The notes under the pieces are model-generated. The model did not search any database, was not told the DNA's origin, and worked only from the letters and a program-made list of their open reading frames with translations. A program made the position numbers and the translations under genes. From positions 1 to 5,138 of the forward strand of contig PXFD01000090.1 of NCBI GenBank assembly GCA_003564505.1: a stretch of DNA of 5,138 nucleotides. Reading direction: 5' to 3'. Shown here in pieces: positions 1 to 5,138 of this stretch (positions are counted from its first letter, which is position 1; each line of letters begins with the position of its first letter). This stretch comes from Syntrophomonadaceae bacterium. GTDB taxonomy: Bacteria; Bacillota_D; Dethiobacteria; DTU022.

Positions 1-54
1 CTGCCTGGTGAAGAAATTGTTGATACTGTGCGCAGGCTGGCGGAACAGTATTAA
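1..54 (+). CDS. C-terminal end of a probable TRAP transporter solute receptor (DctP type), partial
   Basis: Frame 1 is open from the window edge to a TAA stop at 52-54 and gives the 17-residue tail LPGEEIVDTVRRLAEQY. Such a charged amphipathic helix ending in a tyrosine is compatible with the C-terminus of DctP-family periplasmic or lipoprotein receptors. The tail alone identifies nothing. The call rests mainly on position: in TRAP operons the receptor gene commonly lies directly upstream of separate dctQ and dctM genes, as here. The receptor would bind the organic acid outside the membrane and deliver it to the DctQM permease. An unrelated upstream gene cannot be excluded. Confidence 0.5.
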   Translation: MPGEEIVDTVRRLAEQY

Positions 55-65
55 AATGTATTGGT

Positions 66-112
66 AGGGTGTACCCTGCCCCGGAAGGTAGGGGCACGGC
101 GCAGCTGTGCCC
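66..112 (+). promoter_or_regulatory. GC-rich intercistronic hairpin cluster between the upstream gene and dctQ
   Basis: The best structure pairs 92-100 (gggcacggc) with 104-112 (gctgtgccc): nine base pairs including one G-U wobble (98 with 106), closed by a three-base loop. A second hairpin pairs 77-82 (tgcccc) with 91-96 (ggggca) and shares bases 92-96 with the first, so the two exclude each other. A minor 4-bp stem pairs 66-69 with 74-77. The heptamer ggtaggg occurs at 63-69 and again at 87-93. No T-run follows, so this is not a standard intrinsic terminator. A 3'-end stabilising or processing element that keeps receptor mRNA in excess over permease mRNA is plausible, by analogy with the malE-malF intergenic repeats, but is inferred. 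Confidence 0.55.
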
Positions 113-127
113 GGTAAATATTGTCAT

Positions 128-154
128 TTGGTACTGTAAAACAAAAAATATAAT
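128..154 (+). promoter_or_regulatory. Candidate internal promoter for dctQM (perfect -10, weak -35)
   Basis: A consensus TATAAT lies at 149-154 in an A/T-rich stretch just upstream of dctQ. The -35 options are poor: TTGGTA at 128-133 with a 15-bp spacer, or TTGTCA at 121-126 with a 22-bp spacer. Initiation near 161 would leave a leader of only about 17 bases that begins at the ribosome binding site. The A/T-rich context makes a chance match quite possible. Confidence 0.25.
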
Positions 155-177
155 ATACAGAAAAAGGATGCATATAA

Positions 178-666
178 ATGCAGTTATTCGAAGCAGTGGT
201 CACAAAAATTAGTCGTGCTATTGATTTTATTGCCGGGATTACCCTGGCTGGAACAGCGCTATTGATTGTTGCTAACATCCTGCTGCGGACCCTGCTTGGC
301 CGCTCCATTCTTGGCACTTATGAAATGGTCGGCTTTTTAACAGCAGCAGTAGTCGGTCTTTCCCTGGCCCGTTGCGCCCTTGAAAACGGTCATATAGCCG
401 TAGGTATATTTGTCGATCGCCTGCCGGAAAAAATTCGGCGGGCGATCGGACTATTAGCTGGTATTCCGATCATGGTTTTTCTCGGATTTATAAGTTACAA
501 CCTGGCAGCCTATGGTGCCAGGATAGCGGCAACCGGAGCAGTTTCACCAACAATTCAACTGGCATATTATCCATTTATTTACCTGGTCGCCTTAGGTTTT
601 CTGATGCTTACCTTAACCCTGCTTTTAAAGCTGCTTAAACTGGCACGCGGGGGTGAGCAGTGGTGA
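178..666 (+). CDS. dctQ: TRAP transporter small permease subunit, DctQ family
   Basis: This 162-residue protein is the small four-helix membrane subunit of a tripartite ATP-independent periplasmic (TRAP) transporter. With the DctM subunit and the extracytoplasmic receptor it imports organic acids using a sodium or proton gradient. Hydrophobic segments lie at about residues 16-40, 48-68, 88-110 and 128-155, the usual DctQ topology and length. Family-like features include N33 and R37 at the end of helix 1, then G46-T-Y-E49 and the G71-H-I-x-V turn after helix 2. The ATG at 178 is preceded by AAAAAGGA (161-168) with 9 bases of spacing. An earlier ATG at 168 is out of frame. The 3' end overlaps dctM, which implies translational coupling. 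The substrate cannot be read from the sequence. Confidence 0.93.
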   Translation: MQLFEAVVTKISRAIDFIAGITLAGTALLIVANILLRTLLGRSILGTYEMVGFLTAAVVGLSLARCALENGHIAVGIFVDRLPEKIRRAIGLLAGIPIMVFLGFISYNLAAYGARIAATGAVSPTIQLAYYPFIYLVALGFLMLTLTLLLKLLKLARGGEQW

Positions 667-1967
667 GCCCGACCGCAGTTGGCTTTATAGGTATTGCATT
701 CTTCTTTCTTTTAATTGCCTTAAAAGTACCAATTGCTTATGCTATGGCCCTGGTTGGCCTGGTCGGTTTCGGTTATCTTACATCGGGTACGGCGGCCCTG
801 GCCATGGTGCCAACGGAGCTTTTTTCAACTTTTTCCAGCTATTCACTCAGTGTAATTCCCATGTTTATTTTAATGGGTTTTCTGGCCTTTCACGCTGGAA
901 TAGGGACCAGGTTGTACGATCTGGCCTATAAGCTGGTCGGGCACCTGCCAGGCGGTCTGGCCATTGCCACCCAGGCAACCTGCGCCCTTTTCGGTGCAGT
1001 TTGTGGCTCTAATACGGCTACGGCCGCAACAATCGGGGCTATTGCCCTGCCAGAGATGAATAAGTATAACTATAATCCTTCGCTTTCCACGGCCAGTGTT
1101 GCCGCGGGCGGAGCCCTGGGGGTTTTAATCCCGCCCAGCGTTATTTTCATCGTTTATGCCATTTCTGCTGAGCAGTCTGTGGGGCGCCTTTTCCTGGCCG
1201 GAATCATACCGGGGCTGATGCTTATGGCCTTTTATATGCTGGCTATCTATATTATTGCCCGCCGCGACCAAACTCTTGGTCCGGCCGGCCCGAAGGCGAG
1301 CTGGAACGAGCGCTTCAGGGCCCTGGGAGGCGGACTGATAGAGGTAATGATTGTTTTTGCCATATCCTTAGGGGGGCTGTTTGCCGGTTGGTTTATGCCC
1401 ACCGAAGCGGGTGCGGTCGGTGTGGCCGGTGTGGTACTGGTAACTGCTGTAAAGGGCCGGGTTAACCTGGAGATTATCAGGAGGTCACTGGCCGATACTA
1501 CCAGGACTACGGCGATGATCATGCTTCTTGTTGCTTCTGCCGTTATATTCGGTCGTTTTATTGCGATCAGCAGGATTCCCTTTGCTCTGGCTGACTGGGC
1601 GGCAGCGCTTGATTTGCCGTCATTTATTGTCATCGCCCTGATCCTTTTGATATACCTGGTCCTGGGGTGCTTCATTGATGCCCTGGCCCTGATTTTGTTA
1701 ACCATTCCTATATTTTTACCTGTCGCTGTTAATGTGCTCGGTTATGATCCGATCTGGTTTGGCGTAATTATAGTAATGGTTGTAGCCATGGGTGTAATAA
1801 CCCCGCCTGTGGGCATGAATGTTTATATCGTAAAAGGGGTAGCCGGCAATGTTCCCCTGGAAGTTATTTTCAGGGGCATCTGGCCGTTTTTAATTGCCAT
1901 TATTGCCGCTCTTGCCCTGCTGATCAGCTTTCCCCAGCTGGCAACATTTTTGCCTTCCCTGCTCTAA
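660..1967 (+). CDS. dctM: TRAP transporter large permease subunit, DctM family
   Basis: This 435-residue multi-helix protein is the transport subunit of the TRAP system and belongs to the ion-transporter-like DctM family at its normal length. Conserved stretches are visible in order: G112-AVCGSNTATAATIGAIALPEM (to residue 133), AAGGALGVLIPPS (148-160), the LFLAGIIPG turn (177-185), GWFMPTEAGAVG (243-254), GCFIDALALILLTIPIF (336-352) and GVITPPVGMN (378-387). These cover the two hairpin and helix-break regions that hold substrate and cation sites. Cysteine 115 and asparagine 118 lie where many relatives have serines. Translation starts at GTG 660 or at the adjacent GTG 663, overlapping dctQ by 7 or 4 bases. 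GGGGGTGA (649-656) serves as the ribosome binding site and fits either start. The gene ends in tandem stops, TAA TAA. Confidence 0.96.
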   Translation: MVSPTAVGFIGIAFFFLLIALKVPIAYAMALVGLVGFGYLTSGTAALAMVPTELFSTFSSYSLSVIPMFILMGFLAFHAGIGTRLYDLAYKLVGHLPGGLAIATQATCALFGAVCGSNTATAATIGAIALPEMNKYNYNPSLSTASVAAGGALGVLIPPSVIFIVYAISAEQSVGRLFLAGIIPGLMLMAFYMLAIYIIARRDQTLGPAGPKASWNERFRALGGGLIEVMIVFAISLGGLFAGWFMPTEAGAVGVAGVVLVTAVKGRVNLEIIRRSLADTTRTTAMIMLLVASAVIFGRFIAISRIPFALADWAAALDLPSFIVIALILLIYLVLGCFIDALALILLTIPIFLPVAVNVLGYDPIWFGVIIVMVVAMGVITPPVGMNVYIVKGVAGNVPLEVIFRGIWPFLIAIIAALALLISFPQLATFLPSLL

Positions 1968-2072
1968 TAATATTTGCCGGAAAAGGACTTATGACTATCT
2001 GTGTAGAATAAGCTACCTTACTGACAATATATTTAACCGGTGATTTTTGAGCCGGAAACAGGAGGCAGATAA

Positions 2073-3770
2073 ATGATCTTACTTAACCCCAAAGCCCTTG
2101 ACAGATCGTACAACGACAAAAGAACCGCAGAAATAATGAAGAAAACGGTTGATTTCTTCGAGAATAAAGGCAAGCAGAAATTAAAAGAAGATGATCGCAA
2201 CCGGGTCTGGTATGAAGATTTCCTGGAGTTTGTTAAGGATAATGAGCTGTTTTACGAGCTCTTGACCCCTTCGCAGTATGGTGAAGAACAGTGCCGCTGG
2301 GATACCTGGCGCAACTGCGAATTTAATGAAATATTAGCTTTCTACGGATTACCTTACTGGTATACCTGGCAGGTCTCCATTCTCGGCCTGGGCCCGATCT
2401 GGATGAGTGATAATGAAAAGCAGAAAGAAAGGGCGGCCCGCCTGCTCAAGGAAGGGCAGGTATTTGCCTTCGGGCTTTCAGAACGTGATCACGGGGCCGA
2501 TGTTTATTCAACTGAAATGAGCCTGACCCCGCAGCCTGACGGAACCTACCGGGCTAATGGAGAAAAATATTACATCGGCAACGGTAATATTGCAGAGATG
2601 GTCTCCACCTTCGGCAAGATGGCCGACAGTGGGGATTATGTTTTTTTTGTGGCCAACTACAGCCATCAGAATTATGAGTTGGTTAAAAACATAGTTAACT
2701 CACAGTCTTACGTGGCCGATTTTATCCTGCGTGACTATCCGGTTAAAGAAGAAGAAATTCTTTCCCAAGGCCAGGATGCCTGGGATTCTGCCCTGAACAC
2801 GGTTAACGTGGGTAAATACAACCTGGGCTGGGCCTCTATCGGCATTAGCACCCATGCCTTTTACGAGGCCTTAAACCATGCTGCCAACCGGGAGCTTTAC
2901 GGGATGAAAGTAACCGACTTTCCCCATGTAAAGCAGATGTTTGTAGATGCCTATACCCGCCTGACGGCTATGAAACTTTTTGCCCTGCGCAGTTCTGACT
3001 ACATGCGCGCGGCATCACCTGAAGACAGGCGATACCTGTTGTACAACCCCACCGTGAAGATGAAGGTGACCACCCAGGGTGAAGAAGTTATCAACCTGCT
3101 CTGGGATGTAATTGCGGCCAAGGGATTTGAGCGGGACACCTATTTTGAAATGGCAGCCCGCGATATCCGGGCCCTGCCCAAGCTGGAAGGGACAGTCCAC
3201 GTTAACATTGCCTTGATCGTTAAGTTTATGGCTAACTACTTTTTTAGTCCGCAGGAATATGAGCCTGTTGATACCCAGGATCAGCCGCAAAATGATAATT
3301 TCCTCTTCAACCAGGGACCGACCCGGGGGCTGGGTAAAATCCGCTTTCACGACTATGCTGCAGCATTTGAATTATACGATCTGCCCAACCTGGCAGTTTT
3401 CAAAGAACAGACGGCACTCCTGAAAGAGTTCTTGGCCGGCGCGACCCCCGATGAAAACCAGCAGCGTGATACAGATTTCCTATTATCGCTGGGCGAAATG
3501 TTCACCCTGGTTGTTTACGGGCAGCTGATTCTTGAAAATGCTAAAATCCACAAGCTGGATGAAGCGCTGATTGATCAAATCTTTGATTTCATGGTGCGCG
3601 ACTTTTCAAATTTTGCCCTGACCCTTTATGGCAAGCCGAGCACCACCGAAGCGCAGATGGATTACCTGAAGAAAATGATCAAAAAACCGGCCGTTGATAA
3701 CGACCGGTTTAAGGAAGTCTGGCAGGGACATGTTCTCGCTTTAAAAGATGTTTACGAAATGAACCAGTAA
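2073..3770 (+). CDS. Acyl-CoA dehydrogenase-like flavoprotein, long divergent form
   Basis: This 565-residue protein has the acyl-CoA dehydrogenase fold: an N-terminal helical domain, then FAFGLSERDHGAD (131-143) matching the substrate/FAD loop, then GEKYYIGNGNIAEM (163-176) in the beta domain. ANRELYGMKVTDFPHVKQMF (271-290) matches the family's YAxxRxxFG region. RDIRALPKLEGT (363-374) matches the segment with the catalytic glutamate, here probably E372. Such enzymes desaturate acyl-CoA at alpha-beta, passing electrons to electron-transfer flavoprotein. Two departures stand out: the first signature has H140 and A142 where G/S/A/N and S/T are usual, and the GG of the second signature is A348-A349. 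About 175 residues follow the core, longer than common ~380-residue members. AGGAGG (2060-2065) sits 7 bases before the ATG. No terminator separates it from dctM, so cotranscription is possible. The substrate is unknown. Confidence 0.85.
   Translation: MILLNPKALDRSYNDKRTAEIMKKTVDFFENKGKQKLKEDDRNRVWYEDFLEFVKDNELFYELLTPSQYGEEQCRWDTWRNCEFNEILAFYGLPYWYTWQVSILGLGPIWMSDNEKQKERAARLLKEGQVFAFGLSERDHGADVYSTEMSLTPQPDGTYRANGEKYYIGNGNIAEMVSTFGKMADSGDYVFFVANYSHQNYELVKNIVNSQSYVADFILRDYPVKEEEILSQGQDAWDSALNTVNVGKYNLGWASIGISTHAFYEALNHAANRELYGMKVTDFPHVKQMFVDAYTRLTAMKLFALRSSDYMRAASPEDRRYLLYNPTVKMKVTTQGEEVINLLWDVIAAKGFERDTYFEMAARDIRALPKLEGTVHVNIALIVKFMANYFFSPQEYEPVDTQDQPQNDNFLFNQGPTRGLGKIRFHDYAAAFELYDLPNLAVFKEQTALLKEFLAGATPDENQQRDTDFLLSLGEMFTLVVYGQLILENAKIHKLDEALIDQIFDFMVRDFSNFALTLYGKPSTTEAQMDYLKKMIKKPAVDNDRFKEVWQGHVLALKDVYEMNQ
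3681..3710 (-). terminator. Intrinsic terminator of the deacetylase gene, embedded in the dehydrogenase coding sequence
   Basis: Read on the minus strand, bases 3710-3699 pair with 3695-3684 to form a continuous 12-bp stem (AAACCGGTCGTT with AACGGCCGGTTT) around a three-base loop. The stem runs straight into six T residues (3686-3681), three of which lie in the stem base. The pair between 3703 and 3691 is a U-G wobble in minus-strand RNA but a C-A mismatch in plus-strand RNA, so the hairpin is stronger in the minus direction. It begins about 65 bases after the deacetylase stop codon. On the plus strand it encodes residues K537-F546 of the dehydrogenase. Confidence 0.75.
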
Positions 3771-3775
3771 AAAAT

Positions 3776-4690
3776 TTAAGCTTCCGGATCTGCCAGAAGC
3801 AGCTCGCTTAATGAACAGGGTTCAAGACCGCGATCACGCAGTCCGTTAATAATTCTCGGCAGGGCGGCAATGTCGTTTTCTGTGAAATGCAGCAGGACGA
3901 TACTGCCGCCCTGTGCATTGTCTAAAACGTGCTGAGTAATCCGCTCTGTAGTTATTGTTTCGTTGCGCAGGGCATAGACCAGTTCAATATCCCAGAGGAT
4001 GGTGAACATGCCCTTATCAGCAACAATTTCCATTAATCTTTCCCGCTGCTGGCCCTGGCTGCCTGTGAAACCATCCATACCGGGAGGCCTGAAAAAGAGG
4101 GTCCGGTATTCAAAACCGAGTGCTTCGTTGACCGATTCCTGCCAGCCGTTTAATTCTTCACGGACTTTTTCATCGGATACAGTTGATAAAAAGGCATGAC
4201 TGTATGTATGGTTGCCAAGCTCATGCCCTTCATTAACGGCCCGCTGCCAGGCTTCCGGTTCCTGGTCGACCCAGGATCCCATCGGGAAGAGCGTGGCCCG
4301 GACGTTATGTTCTTTCAGGTGATCCAGGGTGCGATGGATCAGGGGGCCATGAGCGCCATCATCTATAGTTATTGCAACCTTGTTGGTTTCGCGGTTGCCG
4401 TTATAGATAACCGTAGATGAACGCAGCATCCGGTTTTCTTCGCGGAGCTTTTCATTTTCCTCATATATTTCATCATATTGCTCCCAGAGCATTTCATTTT
4501 CTTCTTCGATTTGATCGATTTTGTCTTCCAGTTTTTCAAGATTCTCACTCAGCGATTGAACCATCAGGTGCTGGGACAGGCTAAACAGCGCTAATACGGC
4601 TAAAGCAGCAAGTAAAAATAAAAAAATAAAGATACGCAGGATATTCTTTTTTTTCGATTGCTTGGGCCTGCCGTAGTATTGTTGGACCAT
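3776..4690 (-). CDS. Membrane-anchored coiled-coil polysaccharide deacetylase (NodB domain)
   Basis: This 304-residue protein probably removes acetyl groups from a cell-envelope polysaccharide such as peptidoglycan (carbohydrate esterase family 4). A basic N-terminus (KQSKKK, 10-15) precedes one membrane helix (about 18-38) and a highly acidic coiled coil (about 44-90), which places the catalytic domain outside the cell. NodB motifs are present: TIDDG (108-112, D110 as base and D111 as metal ligand), HTYSH (161-165, H161 and H165 as metal ligands), RPPG (201-204), WD (233-234) and SIVLLH (263-268, H268 as catalytic acid). These residue roles are assigned by family analogy. RPPG lacks the usual aromatic residue after the prolines, and HFT replaces the common HD at the last motif. 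The ATG is preceded by AAGGGGAGGG. The exact polymer and biological role are not determinable. Confidence 0.9.
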   Translation of the reverse strand: MVQQYYGRPKQSKKKNILRIFIFLFLLAALAVLALFSLSQHLMVQSLSENLEKLEDKIDQIEEENEMLWEQYDEIYEENEKLREENRMLRSSTVIYNGNRETNKVAITIDDGAHGPLIHRTLDHLKEHNVRATLFPMGSWVDQEPEAWQRAVNEGHELGNHTYSHAFLSTVSDEKVREELNGWQESVNEALGFEYRTLFFRPPGMDGFTGSQGQQRERLMEIVADKGMFTILWDIELVYALRNETITTERITQHVLDNAQGGSIVLLHFTENDIAALPRIINGLRDRGLEPCSLSELLLADPEA

Positions 4691-4712
4691 TGCCCTCCCC
4701 TTTCTATTTTAA

Positions 4713-4741
4713 AGTATATAGTATTCCCATCTGCCTGCTAA
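4713..4741 (-). promoter_or_regulatory. Probable sigma-A-type promoter of the deacetylase gene
   Basis: On the minus strand, TTAGCA (4741-4736, four of six consensus matches) is followed by a 17-bp spacer and TATACT (4718-4713, five of six matches). Transcription would begin near 4706 and leave a leader of roughly 16 bases that carries the GGGGAGGG ribosome binding site before the ATG at 4690. The spacing is ideal, but the -35 is only moderate. I saw no equally good promoter for the divergent flavoprotein gene in the 119-bp gap. Confidence 0.5.
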
Positions 4742-4809
4742 TATGTTAACCTACATAAAAAGATAAAACAATAGCTTTGGATAAAAAATGGAAAAGGATG
4801 TGGATAACA

Positions 4810-5138
4810 GTGAAAACGCTTTTAGCAATAGCGCCAAGCCCCAGGCGCAATGGAAACAGTGAAACCCTGCTCAATGAATTTTGCCGCGCTGCCAAAGATC
4901 AAGGGTGGGAGGTCGATATGATCAGGGTCAACAGCATGAAGTTTAAACCCTGCCAGGCCTGTGATGCCTGTGCTAAGGATGGTAAATGCATTGTCCAGGA
5001 TGATATGCAGGATATTTATCCGAAAATGGCTGCTGCAGATGCACTCGTGGTAGCCAGTCCGGTTACATTTGGCTCAATGAATGCCCAGTTGAAGATGTTT
5101 ATTGACCGTTTCCAGTGCTGGTGGCACGCCAAGTATAA
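4810..5138 (+). CDS. Iron-sulfur flavoprotein / NADPH-dependent FMN reductase family, 3' end outside window
   Basis: The 109 visible residues form the N-terminal half of a flavodoxin-like fold. An FMN phosphate loop SPRRNGNS (10-17) follows the first strand KTLLAIAP. A compact cysteine cluster lies at C48, C51, C54 and C60 (CX2CX2CX5C), followed by the family's DDM (64-66). ASPVTFGSMNAQLKMFIDRF (82-101) matches the second FMN-contact loop and dimer helix. Proteins with this arrangement, such as the Methanosarcina iron-sulfur flavoprotein, bind FMN and a [4Fe-4S] cluster and carry electrons in anaerobes. The physiological partner here is unknown. GTG 4810 is preferred: AAAAGGATG (4792-4800) gives good spacing and the protein then begins with the typical MKTLL. 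The in-frame ATG at 4798 has no properly spaced ribosome binding site. The reading frame is still open at the window edge. Confidence 0.85.
   Translation, partial: MKTLLAIAPSPRRNGNSETLLNEFCRAAKDQGWEVDMIRVNSMKFKPCQACDACAKDGKCIVQDDMQDIYPKMAAADALVVASPVTFGSMNAQLKMFIDRFQCWWHAKY

Noticed and set aside
420..442. Hairpin cctgccg / cggcggg inside dctQ with an A-rich loop
   Set aside because: It encodes a plain loop (RLPEKIRRA), has one wobble pair and no T-run on either side, so it is best explained by codon content.
1247..1705. 152-codon open frame on the minus strand opposite dctM
   Set aside because: Its low-complexity basic and alanine-rich translation is the antisense shadow of hydrophobic dctM codons, and no ribosome binding site was found.
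1968..2072. Possible promoter or terminator between dctM and the dehydrogenase
   Set aside because: TAGAAT at 2004-2009 and TATATT at 2028-2033 lack a -35 at proper spacing, and the ccgg-based pairings are too short for a terminator; only the ribosome binding site is convincing.
3024..3038. Short palindrome acagg / cctgt inside the dehydrogenase gene
   Set aside because: It is only 5 bp, has no associated signal and is expected by chance in a coding region of this length.
3999..4420. Two plus-strand open frames opposite the deacetylase
   Set aside because: They mirror a strongly conserved NodB-domain gene on the other strand and their translations resemble no recognised family.
4788..4862. 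24-codon ORF (MEKDVDNSE...) overlapping the flavoprotein start in another frame
   Set aside because: It has no convincing ribosome binding site, and the overlapping frame clearly encodes the conserved flavoprotein.

Overview
The window fits a moderate-GC anaerobic Firmicute (Clostridia in the broad sense, perhaps Peptococcaceae, Syntrophomonadaceae or Dethiobacteria-like). The reasons are strong purine-rich ribosome binding sites, GTG starts, short sigma-A-like promoter elements, an iron-sulfur flavoprotein of the type common in anaerobes, and an unusual long acyl-CoA dehydrogenase next to a TRAP carboxylate transporter. This placement is inference; no marker gene fixes the taxon.

Layout: positions 1-54 are the last 17 codons of a gene that is probably dctP, the TRAP solute receptor. 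A 123-bp gap with a strong GC-rich hairpin follows. Next come dctQ (178-666) and dctM (660-1967), which overlap and are probably translationally coupled. After 105 bp comes a 565-residue acyl-CoA dehydrogenase-like gene (2073-3770) with an excellent ribosome binding site. On the opposite strand, tail to tail with it and only 5 bp away, is a membrane-anchored coiled-coil polysaccharide deacetylase (4690-3776). Divergent from that, a flavodoxin-fold iron-sulfur flavoprotein gene starts at 4810 and runs off the window end.

How the genes may work together: the transporter genes import an organic acid in a sodium- or proton-driven manner. The dehydrogenase would oxidise its CoA thioester once it is activated elsewhere, since no CoA ligase or CoA transferase lies in the window. 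The deacetylase acts on the cell envelope and looks functionally unrelated. Its mRNA appears to end at an intrinsic terminator buried inside the 3' end of the dehydrogenase coding sequence.

No mobile element, CRISPR array, tRNA or rRNA was seen. Most of the window is conventional. The points worth attention are the terminator embedded in an opposing gene, the dctP-dctQ hairpin cluster, and the atypical signature motifs of the dehydrogenase.
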